Assembly: GCF_014207235.1 (NCBI RefSeq)
Contig: NZ_JACHDA010000007.1
Coordinates: 62,001-126,000 of the forward strand
Reading direction: 5' to 3'
Source: Sphingopyxis sp. JAI128
GTDB lineage: Bacteria; Pseudomonadota; Alphaproteobacteria; Sphingomonadales; Sphingomonadaceae
Length of the DNA: 64,000 nucleotides
The translations under genes and the position numbers were made by a program. The notes under the pieces are model-generated. The model was not told where the DNA came from. It worked only from the letters and a program-made list of their open reading frames with translations, and made no database searches. This document shows positions 24,418 to 33,232 of the stretch, piece by piece (position 1 is the stretch's first letter; each line of letters begins with the position of its first letter).

Positions 24418-25520
24418 GGGGCGGGGTCCATCGGCCCGGTCAGGCCGGTCGGCACATGCGGACCGACGAACAATTGTTCGAGCACGCCGATACCGCGATG
24501 CGCGGTGCCGCCGTCGACGAATTCGGCGGTCACCAGCGCCTGGATATGGATCGCCAGCGGTGTGCCCCAGCCGCGCTCGGCCTCGGCAAGCGTGTCATGT
24601 GCCACAGCGAGGTCGGGGCCATGGTCGAGGCCATGGCCCCAGACCGGATGCGTATAGCCGAGGCCGCTCATCGCGAAGACCGGCCCGCTCGGGGTGAGCG
24701 TCAGCGTGCATCCGTGCCCCAGATCGGCGGTCATGCGCGCGATGCGGCGCGTACCCGGCACCCATTGGATTGCGAAATCGGCGTCGGCGAAATGCTGCTG
24801 GGTCCCGTTCTTGCTGTTCTCGCTGTCGCGGGCGACTACGCCGCGGCGGTTCCACGGATTGCCCGCGCCGTCGTCGTTGCTGTGAAAGAAGAGCGAGCGG
24901 TCCTTGAAATTGCACGGCGTCCACAGCCAGAAGAACTGGTTGAAATTGCCCTCCGGCGGCGGCTGCGGTTCGCTGGCCCCGACGGGGCGCACGCCCCAGC
25001 TGCGGTCGCGCGTCCCGCTCCACCCGTCGCCAAGCTCGACGCGCTCGCCATCCACCGACAGCCACCCCGACCAGCTGCCATTCTGGGTCATGCGCGTATA
25101 ATCCATAAACAGGCGCGTGCCGTTGCGGCGGGTGAAGCGCGGCTCCTCGATCGGGAAATGGCGGCCCATGAAGCGGAGTTTGCCCTCGACCGGACCGTCG
25201 TTCGGCGAGATATGGAGGGTCAGCACCTGGAGCGGGATGTCGATGTCGAGGGTGATCGGGCCGACAGACAGGTTGAGCCGCTCGCCGCCCGAGCGGCGGC
25301 TGGCGCGCAGATTATATTGGATGCCGTTCAGGATGACGCAGAAGCTCGCATCGGCGATGCCGAGCTGGGGATAGAACCCCATCGCCGCGGCGAAAAACAC
25401 CGATCCGTCGGGGCTGTAGCCGTTGAAGAAATAGCGGTCGTAAAAGTTGCGGTCGGTCCCGGCGAACGCAATCGGTTCGCTGGTCTGGTGCAACGGAAAA
25501 TCGTCGCCTCTGGTCAGCAT
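24414..25520 (-). CDS. Beta-rich hypothetical protein, CrtC/AttH-like
   Basis: A 368-residue protein dominated by short strands and aromatic turns. Recognisable pieces are DRNFYDRYFFNGYSPDG SVFF near the start, FMDYTRMTQNGSWSGWL, and GDGWSGTRDRSWGVRPVG in the middle. The GTRDRSWGxR block resembles lipocalin-like double-barrel proteins of the AttH/hydroxyneurosporene-synthase group, and unnamed DUF families linked to phosphotransferases. This is a weak assignment. It has no signal peptide. It is the first gene of a two-gene operon with the phosphotransferase, with a 4-nt overlap. Confidence 0.7.
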   Translation of the reverse strand: MLTRGDDFPLHQTSEPIAFAGTDRNFYDRYFFNGYSPDGSVFFAAAMGFYPQLGIADASFCVILNGIQYNLRASRRSGGERLNLSVGPITLDIDIPLQVLTLHISPNDGPVEGKLRFMGRHFPIEEPRFTRRNGTRLFMDYTRMTQNGSWSGWLSVDGERVELGDGWSGTRDRSWGVRPVGASEPQPPPEGNFNQFFWLWTPCNFKDRSLFFHSNDDGAGNPWNRRGVVARDSENSKNGTQQHFADADFAIQWVPGTRRIARMTADLGHGCTLTLTPSGPVFAMSGLGYTHPVWGHGLDHGPDLAVAHDTLAEAERGWGTPLAIHIQALVTAEFVDGGTAHRGIGVLEQLFVGPHVPTGLTGPMDPAP

Positions 25521-25585
25521 ATGTCCTCATCCCGTTTTTTCTTGCAACGTAACGGGATGCCCAAATGCGTCAATGGGGCGCGGCG

Positions 25586-26434
25586 TCAATGCACCGGCGG
25601 ATCGACCGGCGGCACCGCGGCAACCGGGGCGACCGGCTCGCCCGGCGCGCGTGGGGGCTGCGCATCGGCCGGTATATCGGTGATCTGCATGGCGGGCGTC
25701 GGGACGTGATCGAGGTTGCGCACGCGCACATCAATGCCCGCGCCATCGACGATGAGGTCGTTGAAGCTAGGCGGGGTCGAGCGGATGCGCTGCGACAGCG
25801 TTCCCGCGCCGATCATGCGAACGGGGCCGGCCGCTGTGTCCTTCCGCAGATCGAAAGCATCGTGAACATGCCCCGTCAGTACGGCAGCGACCCCGCGCCT
25901 AGCCAGTTCGGCGAGCGCGCGCTCACCACCGCGGGTCAGCGCGCGCCCTTTCGTGCCCGCTTCGACGAGAGGATGGTGCGCGGTGACCAATATCGTCGTA
26001 CCCGGCGGCTGCGTGTCGATCGCGCCAAGCGTTTTTTCCAAGGCTCGCGCTGTGACCCACCCCTTTGACCAGTCGAGCCGCCACTGCGCGCGGGCCGTGG
26101 TCTTGAGCGGGACAACCGCGACGTCCGCAAGGTCGAGCTCGCGCTCGACCAGCCGCTCGATCCCGCGAATGCGGCGATAGGGGAAGAAAAAGCGCTCGAA
26201 CGGATTGAAATAGGGCAGGTCGTGATTCCCGACCTCGACGGTCACCGGCACGTCGAGCGCGCCGATCCAGTCGCATGCTGCGGCAAATTCGCGGCTGCGC
26301 GCGCGCATGGTGAGGTCGCCGGTAATCAACACCGCATCGGGGCGTTCGCGGCGCACGCAATCTTCGAACCAGGCGAGCGCGGCGCGGTCTTCGAGCCCGA
26401 AATGGAGGTCGCTGATATGGAAAAGCCGTGTCAT
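25586..26434 (-). CDS. Calcineurin-like metallophosphoesterase
   Basis: A 282-residue cytosolic phosphoesterase. All metal-binding motifs are present in order: FHISDLHFG (DxH), ITGDLTM (GDxT), VEVGNHDLPY (GNHD), VTAHHPL (H) and LTGHVHDAF (GHxH). The family includes cyclic-nucleotide and phospholipid-headgroup phosphodiesterases. A Pro/Ala-rich tail follows residue 255. The ATG overlaps the stop of the upstream lipid-kinase gene by 4 nt, so the two enzymes are co-produced and a lipid-phosphate substrate is reasonable, though unproven. Confidence 0.88.
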   Translation of the reverse strand: MTRLFHISDLHFGLEDRAALAWFEDCVRRERPDAVLITGDLTMRARSREFAAACDWIGALDVPVTVEVGNHDLPYFNPFERFFFPYRRIRGIERLVERELDLADVAVVPLKTTARAQWRLDWSKGWVTARALEKTLGAIDTQPPGTTILVTAHHPLVEAGTKGRALTRGGERALAELARRGVAAVLTGHVHDAFDLRKDTAAGPVRMIGAGTLSQRIRSTPPSFNDLIVDGAGIDVRVRNLDHVPTPAMQITDIPADAQPPRAPGEPVAPVAAVPPVDPPVH

Positions 26435-27264
26435 GCCGTCGCGATGAAATCCACGGCACTGGTTCCGAGGTCGAATCGCGCGGGCGAGGCCGTTTCGCCC
26501 AGTTCGCCGTCATATTCGAGGCTGATCGGCGCGGTGCTTTCGAGGATGATCGTTTCTCCGGACGCGATTGCCTCGCTCGGCCCATCGCGAAAGTCGCCGC
26601 CGAGCCAGGCAAGGCCGTGGCGCAGCACATCCGCTGTCCCCTCGGTCAATATCCCGTCGGCGCGGATGCCGGAGGCCGTGGGGGTGAGGATGATCGCGGG
26701 GTAGGCTGCGTCATGGCCGGAAACCGCGACGCCCGGTGCGTTCGCCATCGCGTCGAGCGCTTCGGGCGCTGCGCGGCTCGCTTCGATCAACCCGTCCTGT
26801 CGCATCGTTTCGCGTACCTCGGCCCAGCGCGTCGCCGGACCCGCAACGATCGTGATATAGGCCTCGGCCGCGTCGGACCGGATCGTCGGAATGGCGGTGC
26901 GGCGACAATCGCCCTGCATTGCGTCGGACAGAATGGCCGGGGCAGGCCGGTCACCGTGCAATTTCTTCGACAGGAGATTGAGCGTGCCGCCCGGCAGCGG
27001 CAGGATCGCTCCGTCCCAACCTGCGATCTTCGTGGCGGCGGCGTTGATTGTCCCGTCTCCCGTCCACACGATCAGCAGGTCGATCCCCTGCCGCGTCAAT
27101 TCCGCAGCGTCCGGTATCGCGTCGTCGGGGAGCGCGAAGACCGCAACAAGGGGCGCGCCGTGGCTGCGGCAGGTTTCGGCGAGCTCGGCAAGGACCGCGT
27201 CGTCGTGACTGCCGCTCTGGCTGTTGCAGACGAGGGCCGGGCGGGAGAAAGGACTGGTCATCAC
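26431..27264 (-). CDS. Diacylglycerol/ceramide-kinase-like lipid kinase (DAGK_cat)
   Basis: A 277-residue protein of the YegS/DgkB group. It has VCNSQSGS near the N-terminus (usually NPxSG), the nucleotide-binding WTGDGTINAAATKI with the GDGT motif, and LPGGTLNLLSKKL replacing PxGTxNDF. The C-terminal half is beta-rich with EYDGELG (usually DGE). It probably phosphorylates a lipid alcohol; in a sphingomonad ceramide is a possible substrate as well as diacylglycerol. Two ATGs (27264, 27261) are possible. It is divergent from the hydrolase gene that begins the 27-35 kb cluster. Confidence 0.85.
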   Translation of the reverse strand: MMTSPFSRPALVCNSQSGSHDDAVLAELAETCRSHGAPLVAVFALPDDAIPDAAELTRQGIDLLIVWTGDGTINAAATKIAGWDGAILPLPGGTLNLLSKKLHGDRPAPAILSDAMQGDCRRTAIPTIRSDAAEAYITIVAGPATRWAEVRETMRQDGLIEASRAAPEALDAMANAPGVAVSGHDAAYPAIILTPTASGIRADGILTEGTADVLRHGLAWLGGDFRDGPSEAIASGETIILESTAPISLEYDGELGETASPARFDLGTSAVDFIATA

Positions 27265-27352
27265 CCCGTCTTACGCGCGAACGCCAAAAAGGTCGCGGCC
27301 CTTGGGCGCAGCCGTCTTGTTCGGCGCAGCACTGCCCTGTAGGGCGCAGGGG

Positions 27353-28309
27353 ATGGCGGGGTCGGTTTCCAAAGGACGGCGTTTGATCAAATTCCTCTTC
27401 ATTGTGGTGCTGCTTGTGCTGCTGTTCGGGGGTGGCGCCAGGATGATCGTCGCGGGCGGCGCCAAATCGCTCAACATGGCCGACAAATTGCTTGGGCAGG
27501 GCGATGGCGCCCGGCTGCTGCTCGCCGACCAGCCCTATGGCCGGGGTCCGCGCCAGTCGCTCGACATCTGGGTTCCCGACAGCCTCAACGAGGGCGATCG
27601 CCTTCCGGTGGTCGTCTTCTTCTATGGCGGCGGCTGGGACAGCGGCGAACGGGGCAGCTACGGGTTCGTCGGGCGGGCGCTGGCACGGCAGGGCTTTGTC
27701 GTCGTGATCCCCGACTACCGGCTGGTGCCCAAGGCGCATTGGCCCGATTTCATCGAGGATAGTGCCGCGGCGACCGCGTGGACGCACGAGCATATCGCAA
27801 AGCTCGGCGGCGATCCCGGCCGGATCGCGCTGATGGGCCATTCGGCGGGCGCCTATAATGCCGCGATGCTCGCGCTCGACCCGCAATGGCTGCGGGCTGC
27901 GAAGAGCGACCCGTCGATCATTCGCGGCGTGGTCGGGCTAGCGGGACCCTATGATTTCCTGCCGCTCGAAAAAGGCGGCCGGGGCGACCGGGCGATGGGC
28001 AAGGTCAGGCCCGCCGAACGGACGCAGCCGATCCACTTCGCGCGCGGCGACGCGCCGCCGCTGTGGCTTGCGACCGGCGACGAGGACGAGGTGGTGCGCC
28101 CGCGCAACAGCCGGAATCTGGCCGCGGCGATCGAGCGTGCGGGCGGCTCGGCGGCGCTGCGCATCTATCCGGGCATGGGGCACACCGGCATCGTCATGGC
28201 GCTGGCCGCGCCCTTCCGGAATCGCGGGCCGGTGCTTGAAGAGGCGACCGATTTCCTGCGCGGCGTCACGGCGCGGCGCGTCGCGTCCGCGACCAAGGCC
28301 GCACAATGA
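27353..28309 (+). CDS. Alpha/beta hydrolase (esterase-like), membrane-anchored
   Basis: A 318-residue protein with an N-terminal hydrophobic anchor (about residues 12-28). It has the oxyanion YGGGWDSGERG motif (HGGGW-type, with Tyr replacing His), the nucleophile Ser164 in GHSAGAY, and a late TGDEDEVV Asp and GMGHTG His. It resembles carboxylesterases of the BD-FAE/HSL type. Two starts are possible: ATG 27353, or TTG 27383 with AAAGGA six bases upstream. It is the first gene of a three-gene operon; its stop overlaps the nucleotidyltransferase start by 4 nt. Confidence 0.85.
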   Translation: MAGSVSKGRRLIKFLFIVVLLVLLFGGGARMIVAGGAKSLNMADKLLGQGDGARLLLADQPYGRGPRQSLDIWVPDSLNEGDRLPVVVFFYGGGWDSGERGSYGFVGRALARQGFVVVIPDYRLVPKAHWPDFIEDSAAATAWTHEHIAKLGGDPGRIALMGHSAGAYNAAMLALDPQWLRAAKSDPSIIRGVVGLAGPYDFLPLEKGGRGDRAMGKVRPAERTQPIHFARGDAPPLWLATGDEDEVVRPRNSRNLAAAIERAGGSAALRIYPGMGHTGIVMALAAPFRNRGPVLEEATDFLRGVTARRVASATKAAQ

Positions 28310-29100
28310 ACGGGCCGATTCCGGCGATCATATTGGCGGGCAGCCGCCCCGGCCCCGATCCGTTGCTGATGGACAGCAGCGTATCGACCAAGGCGCTGCT
28401 GTCCATCGCGGGGCGAGCGATGCTCGTTCATGTTGCAGCGGCGCTCCGCGCTTCGCCCGAAGTCGGTGCGATCACGGTCCTTGGGCAAAACAGCGCGGGA
28501 CTCGCCGCCGAACCGGGGCTGGCGGGCTTTGCCGACCTGCATTTCGTCGATTCGGGACAGGGGATCAGCAGCTCGCTCGCCGCCGCGCTGCCGCCGGGCG
28601 ACGATCCGCTGCTTGTCACGACGGCCGACAATGTGCTGCTGACGCCGAAGATGGTCGCCGAGTTCCTGCGCGGCGCCGGCGACAGCGACGTCGCGGTGGC
28701 GATGGTGGAACGCGATGTTCTGCTCGCTCGCTATCCGCAGTCGAAGCGGACCTGGCTGAAATTCCGGTCCGGCTGGTGGTCGGGCGCGAACATGTTCTAC
28801 CTGCGTGGGCGCCGCGTGCTGCCCTTGCTCGATTTCTGGGGGCGCATCGAACGCGACCGCAAGAAGGGGCTGAAGATCGTCGCGGCTTTCGGGCCATGGT
28901 TGCTCGTGGGTGCGCTGCTTCGCCTTTTCACGATCCAGCAAGGCGTCGCGCGCGCCGGGCTTCGCTTCGGGCTAAAGGCGAAAATCGTGCCGATGTCCGA
29001 GCCCGAAGCGTGCATCGACGCCGACAAGCCCGCCGACATCGACCTCATCGAAGCGATATTTGCCGCGCGCCGCGAAGCGGCTATAGGCCAGCCGCTATGA
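28306..29100 (+). CDS. MobA-like nucleotidyltransferase
   Basis: A 264-residue GT-A-fold NTP transferase. The N-terminal loop IILAGSRPGPDPL stands where LAGGxGxRM is usual, and STKALLSIAGRAMLVHV supplies the Lys that binds the nucleotide phosphate. LVTTADNVLLTPKM holds the metal-binding Asp. A hydrophobic-basic insertion lies at about 195-225 (FGPWLLVGALLRLF), suggesting membrane contact. The nucleotide and the sugar or alcohol phosphate are unknown. It overlaps genes on both sides by 4 nt and precedes a second nucleotidyltransferase. Confidence 0.8.
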   Translation: MNGPIPAIILAGSRPGPDPLLMDSSVSTKALLSIAGRAMLVHVAAALRASPEVGAITVLGQNSAGLAAEPGLAGFADLHFVDSGQGISSSLAAALPPGDDPLLVTTADNVLLTPKMVAEFLRGAGDSDVAVAMVERDVLLARYPQSKRTWLKFRSGWWSGANMFYLRGRRVLPLLDFWGRIERDRKKGLKIVAAFGPWLLVGALLRLFTIQQGVARAGLRFGLKAKIVPMSEPEACIDADKPADIDLIEAIFAARREAAIGQPL

Positions 29101-29861
29101 GCATCGACAAAGCCATCATCCTGTCGGCCGGGCAGGGCTCGCGCCTGCTGCCGCTGACCCGCGACATCCCCAAATGCCTGATCGAGCTCAACGGCCGCAG
29201 CCTCATCAGCTGGCAGGTCGCGGCGCTCGTCGCGAACGGCATCAAGGATATTGTCGTCGTCACCGGTTTCCGTACCGAACGTGTCGAGGATCATGCGCTG
29301 CAACTCTATCGCGATACCGGCGCGCGGATCCGTACCCTGTTCAATCCCTTCTTTCAGGTCGCCGACAATCTGGGCACCTGCTGGATCGCGCGCGAGGAGA
29401 TGGACCGTAATTTCATCATCCTCAACGGCGACACCATCGTCTCGGACGAGATCGTCGCGAAGCTGATCGAAGGCGCGAGCGAGCCCATCAACGTCACCGT
29501 CGACGTCAAGGCCGACTATGACGACGATGATATGAAGGTGAACCGCGACCAGGAAGGCCGCCTGCATCACATCGGCAAGCGGCTGCTGCCCCCCGACACC
29601 AATGCCGAATCGATCGGCATGCTGGCCTTCGTCGGTGACGGGCCGTCGATCTTTCGCAATCAGGTGGACCAGATGATGCGCACCCCCGACGGGGTCGAGC
29701 GCTGGTATCTGCGCGCGATCGACATCATCGCGAAGGGCAACCGTGTCGGCACCGTGTCGATCGAGGGACTCGAATGGCAGGAAGTCGACTTCCCGCAGGA
29801 TGTCGAAGCTGCCGATGCGCTCACCGCGAAATGGGCCGCCGAGGGCCGCTACGCGAAATAG
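29097..29861 (+). CDS. Sugar/alcohol-phosphate nucleotidyltransferase (LicC/IPCT-like)
   Basis: A 254-residue nucleotidyltransferase. It has IILSAGQGSRLLPLTRDIPK (GxGxRxxPxTxxxPK), VTGFRTERVEDHALQ and ILNGDTIVSD with the catalytic Asp. DNLGTCWIAREEM parallels the choline- or inositol-phosphate region of LicC-type cytidylyltransferases. It may form CDP-choline-, CDP-inositol- or NDP-sugar-like donors. It is the last gene of the plus-strand operon and its end overlaps the convergent HIT gene by 13 nt. The CDP-alcohol phosphotransferase encoded opposite is a natural user of its product (inference). Confidence 0.85.
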   Translation: MSIDKAIILSAGQGSRLLPLTRDIPKCLIELNGRSLISWQVAALVANGIKDIVVVTGFRTERVEDHALQLYRDTGARIRTLFNPFFQVADNLGTCWIAREEMDRNFIILNGDTIVSDEIVAKLIEGASEPINVTVDVKADYDDDDMKVNRDQEGRLHHIGKRLLPPDTNAESIGMLAFVGDGPSIFRNQVDQMMRTPDGVERWYLRAIDIIAKGNRVGTVSIEGLEWQEVDFPQDVEAADALTAKWAAEGRYAK

Positions 29862-30277
29862 GGTTTGAGCCAGCCGGCGAGAGCCGCGACCTGCGCGTCG
29901 GCGAGTTTCACCGCCTGGCCCAGATCGGGCTGCCCCGGCCAGCCGGCGTCGGGCACCGTCAGGCCTGCACCCGAGCGTTCGCCCTCATAGCGGGGCAGGA
30001 CGTGGAAATGAACGTGCGGGTCGACCATCATCAGCATCAGATAGTTGATCTTTGCATAGCCGACCGCTTGGCCCAGCGCGGCCTCTATCGCCGCGGTCGC
30101 GGTCTTGAGTTCGGCATGCGCTTCGGCCGGCAGGTCGCCGAACGCGGTCGCGTCCGATTTCGCCGCGAGCACCAGCGCGCCGAGCGTCGGCTGCGCGGGG
30201 CGCAGCAGCACCACCCAATGATCATATTCGGCAATCAACGTTGCCGGATGGCCGAATTTCGCGATCGTCTCGTTCAT
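29849..30277 (-). CDS. HIT-family nucleotide hydrolase/transferase
   Basis: A 142-residue HIT protein with the histidine triad HVHFHVLPRY (His88, 90, 92). The N-terminal part has DHWVVLLRPAQPTLGALVLA, as in the diadenosine-polyphosphate or adenylyl hydrolases of the branch. The ATG at 30277 overlaps the stop of the CDP-alcohol phosphotransferase by 4 nt. It is the last gene of the minus-strand operon. It could hydrolyse nucleotide by-products of the neighbouring transferases, but that is inferred from position alone. Confidence 0.88.
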   Translation of the reverse strand: MNETIAKFGHPATLIAEYDHWVVLLRPAQPTLGALVLAAKSDATAFGDLPAEAHAELKTATAAIEAALGQAVGYAKINYLMLMMVDPHVHFHVLPRYEGERSGAGLTVPDAGWPGQPDLGQAVKLADAQVAALAGWLKPYFA

Positions 30278-31377
30278 GCGTCTTCCATCCAGCTGATGAT
30301 CGGGCGGCCCGACCGTTTCACCGCATAAGCCTGCACCAGGCGGACCGCATGGACGAGCAGCGAGATGACGGTCCACCACGCCAGCGCGATCAGCCCGAGA
30401 TCGGGGCGTCCGGCGAGGGTCGCGAAGAAGAGGATCGCGATATTCGGGTTTCGCCGTGCGGTGATCAGGCGAAACTGGCTGTCGAACTTTTGCCAGACAT
30501 GGATGTCCATGCCGAAGTCCTTGATGAACAAGCCCTCGATCACGCGCTGGAGGATATAGCCCGCGACGACAGCGAGCATCACCAGCAGGAAGGTCTGGTT
30601 CGAGAGCGCCAGCCCCCATGTGCCGAGCCCGACGCCCCAGAAATACCACCAGAAGGGCGGGTGGATCAGGTCGACGCCATGGTCGGCGACATTGCCCCAT
30701 TTCGACGAGGTGATCGTGCAGCGCGCGAGCTTTCCATCAACCGTGTCGAGCACCATGAAGACGAAGCCCGCGAGCATGCCGGTCCAATAATGGCCGTAAG
30801 CAAAGAGGTAGGTAGCATAGACGCACAGGGCGGCGCCGATCGCGGTGACCATGTTCGGGGTCATGCCGATGCCCGCCGCGCCCCGCGTCAGCCACAGCGC
30901 GAGTTCGGGCCAGAGATATTTCGTCAGGGCGTCGGTGACGCCCTTATAGGCGCCGAAATAGCTTTTCCGTTCGATCTCGCGCCGCGTTTCCGGGGTCAGC
31001 CGCTGCACGAACGGACAGTCGAGCTTGCGTAGCTGGCGGTTATAGATTTGCGGGTCGGCGCGATAGTCGACGATCGTCAACGCGGCGCGATGCCCAGCAA
31101 TGTCTTCGGGACGCAAGCCGCCGGTCAGATGGGCCATCACGAGCGCATCGCCGTCCATCAGGACCGTATTGGGCAGCGTCACGATATGACGCAGCCAGAC
31201 CGGGTCGAAGACATAGTCGAGGTTGGCGTAGAGATGTGCGCCCGATGGCGGGGACGCGTCGGGCAAGCCTTCCGCACGGGCCAGCCGGCGCAGGCGTTCG
31301 GCGTTGGACATGCCCCAAAGCGGCGTCGGGTTGTCGCCGATCGGTGTCAAGGCGGGCGGGGCGGACGCGTCGATCAT
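30274..31377 (-). CDS. CDP-alcohol phosphatidyltransferase-family protein with N-terminal extension
   Basis: A 367-residue membrane enzyme. The catalytic signature is complete: Asp211-x2-Asp214-Gly-x2-Ala-Arg219-x8-Gly228-x3-Asp232-x3-Asp236. About six to eight helices follow from residue 155. Residues 1-150 are a soluble extension not present in ordinary CDP-alcohol transferases (about 200 residues): it contains RLRRLARAEG, LPNTVLMDGDALVMA and ALTIVDYRADPQIYNR, reminiscent of a degenerate nucleotidyltransferase, as in fused IPCT/DIPPS inositol-lipid enzymes. It would transfer a phospho-alcohol from CDP to an acceptor. It overlaps both neighbours by 4 nt. Confidence 0.87.
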   Translation of the reverse strand: MIDASAPPALTPIGDNPTPLWGMSNAERLRRLARAEGLPDASPPSGAHLYANLDYVFDPVWLRHIVTLPNTVLMDGDALVMAHLTGGLRPEDIAGHRAALTIVDYRADPQIYNRQLRKLDCPFVQRLTPETRREIERKSYFGAYKGVTDALTKYLWPELALWLTRGAAGIGMTPNMVTAIGAALCVYATYLFAYGHYWTGMLAGFVFMVLDTVDGKLARCTITSSKWGNVADHGVDLIHPPFWWYFWGVGLGTWGLALSNQTFLLVMLAVVAGYILQRVIEGLFIKDFGMDIHVWQKFDSQFRLITARRNPNIAILFFATLAGRPDLGLIALAWWTVISLLVHAVRLVQAYAVKRSGRPIISWMEDA

Positions 31378-32513
31378 TGGCCGCTCTTATCCTTCCCGGC
31401 GCCCATTGCAAGGAAGCGCGAAATCGCTTCGGCTCCGCGCCGCGCCGCGCCGGCGGGATCGCCGCCGATCGATTCGGCCAGCCTGTCGCATTGCGCGGCC
31501 GAATAGAGCGCGTGCCGCGCGGGCGCCTGATCGAGTGCATCGGGCAATTGGGCCAGGTCGTCCAGGACGTCGCCCAGCGTCCAGAAAAGATAATCGGGAT
31601 CACCGACCCAGTCGACGCGATGCGCATTGAGGAACAGGCAAGGCCGCGGAGTGCCGAGGAATTCGTAAACCTGGCTGCTGACGTCGCCAAGATAGATATC
31701 GGCGCCGCTCGTATAGCTCATGTCGAAAAGCCGGTCGGATTGCAGGTCGACCAAAATCTTGCCGGCTATGGCAAGCCGTTGCACCGCGTCGCGTGCGGCC
31801 TCGCCCGCTTCCGCAAACAGGCGGACATGCGGCGCGACCACCAGATTGTAGCGGTCCTGCGCCGCGAACCAAGCGATGATGTCGCGCCCGAACCGATCCC
31901 ATGACGACAGTCCGCGATGGAAATGCGGTGCATAAAGGACGGTAGGACGACCGTTATCGAACAAGGGTTCGCGTATCTTCTGCAGTCGCGCCATGAGGTC
32001 GAGTTTCACATAACCGTTGACCGCATAATGGCCCGGGCGGATCGTCCCCGCTTTGAGCAGGCGCTGTTCGCTCTTTTCGCCGGCGACCAGCACAAAGTCG
32101 AAATGGCGGTCGCGCGGGTCGAGCATGATCGCGCGATCGCCGGCACCGTGCGGCGTGAAGATCAGGCGCGTGCGCTGCGAAAGGAAGTGGCGGACCGCGG
32201 TCGTTGTTCGTTCGGGAACCACGATTGCGTCGAATTGACGCAGGAAGCCCAGCGCCCCGAACAGGATCGGCAAGCGTGGGTGGCGAATGAGCGCGCGGTC
32301 GCGGAGCCAGCGGCTGATCCCCCTTTGCCCCAGCAACGTGACGCGCGGGGCGAAGCCCGGGTAAGCATGGACCACCTGATCGACCATGCGCAGATGGTCC
32401 GCGCTTGCGACCGCCACTTCGATCTGATGGCCATCGACCGCCATTTCGGCGGCGATGGGAAGAGCGTGGAATATCTGATGGGGTTCGCCGATGAACAGGA
32501 AAAGAATGCGCAT
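31374..32513 (-). CDS. CDP-glycerol glycerophosphotransferase-like GT-B protein
   Basis: A 379-residue GT-B-fold protein starting MRILFLFIGEPHQIFHALPI. The middle has LIFTPHGAGDRAIMLDP, and the C-terminal domain has VLYAPHFHRGLSSWDRF and YLGDVSSQVYEFLGTPRPCL, the nucleotide-binding region typical of TagF/TagB-like polyol-phosphate polymerases. In Gram-positives these build teichoic acid; in Gram-negatives related proteins make capsules with glycerol- or ribitol-phosphate. The donor and acceptor here are unknown. The start shares one base with the stop of the HAD gene, and its stop overlaps the phosphotransferase gene by 4 nt. Confidence 0.82.
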   Translation of the reverse strand: MRILFLFIGEPHQIFHALPIAAEMAVDGHQIEVAVASADHLRMVDQVVHAYPGFAPRVTLLGQRGISRWLRDRALIRHPRLPILFGALGFLRQFDAIVVPERTTTAVRHFLSQRTRLIFTPHGAGDRAIMLDPRDRHFDFVLVAGEKSEQRLLKAGTIRPGHYAVNGYVKLDLMARLQKIREPLFDNGRPTVLYAPHFHRGLSSWDRFGRDIIAWFAAQDRYNLVVAPHVRLFAEAGEAARDAVQRLAIAGKILVDLQSDRLFDMSYTSGADIYLGDVSSQVYEFLGTPRPCLFLNAHRVDWVGDPDYLFWTLGDVLDDLAQLPDALDQAPARHALYSAAQCDRLAESIGGDPAGAARRGAEAISRFLAMGAGKDKSGQ

Positions 32514-33232
32514 TACCGGGCCCCAATCACCGCGTCCGCCGTGGCGTCCTCGAAATCCGCCGTTCGCCAGCCATGCAGCGCCGCGCGCCGAATAAATTTC
32601 TCGCCGCGCCCGATCAGCCAGGGTTCGTTTGCGAGCGCGAAGGTCGGGGCGTCGCTGGCGTGATCCGAATAGGCGCGAATATGGGCCGGTCCGCCTTGCG
32701 CATTGGCTTCCAGCCATTCGGCGACGCGCCGTGCCTTTTCTTCGCCATAGCAATTGGGCCCATCGAGCTCGGCCAGCCAGTTTCCGGCCGCATCGCGGCG
32801 ATGCCGCGACGCGACGATTGCGTCGAAGTCGAGCGCGTCGGCGATCGCGGTGGCGTAGAATTCGGGCGCAGCCGTCGCCATGAGCAGGCGATAACCTTCG
32901 GCGCGGTCGCGTGCGATGCGCGCAGCGGCGCCGGGGGGCACATCGCGCGGTACGCGCCATGCGGCAAAATGCGCTGCCAGCCTTTCGGCGCGGGCCGGCG
33001 AGATGCTGGAGCCGAGCATCAGGCGGATGGCAGCCGGTTTGAACCGGTCGCGTCCGTAGAGGCGGAGCGCATAGCCGATCATCAGGGCTGCCAGCGCGGG
33101 CAGCCGCAGCAGGCGCCACGGCATCTCACGCCATGCCGCCCAAAGCAGGAACAGGGTAAAGGTCGGTTTGCGCAGCACCGTGCGGTCGAGATCGTAGATC
33201 GCAATGCGTGCTGAAGGTACGGTGTGGGTCAT
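32513..33232 (-). CDS. HAD-IB-family phosphatase
   Basis: A 239-residue HAD phosphatase. Motif I is AIYDLDRTVLR (DxDxT), motif II is LMATAAPEFYATAIADAL, and motif III/IV is AYSDHASDAPTFALANEPW. A hydrophobic helix pair between 25 and 55 replaces part of the cap, as in membrane-associated HAD-IB proteins. It may dephosphorylate the product of the CDP-alcohol transfer, like phosphatidylglycerophosphate phosphatase. It overlaps the flippase gene by 4 nt. Confidence 0.87.
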   Translation of the reverse strand: MTHTVPSARIAIYDLDRTVLRKPTFTLFLLWAAWREMPWRLLRLPALAALMIGYALRLYGRDRFKPAAIRLMLGSSISPARAERLAAHFAAWRVPRDVPPGAAARIARDRAEGYRLLMATAAPEFYATAIADALDFDAIVASRHRRDAAGNWLAELDGPNCYGEEKARRVAEWLEANAQGGPAHIRAYSDHASDAPTFALANEPWLIGRGEKFIRRAALHGWRTADFEDATADAVIGAR

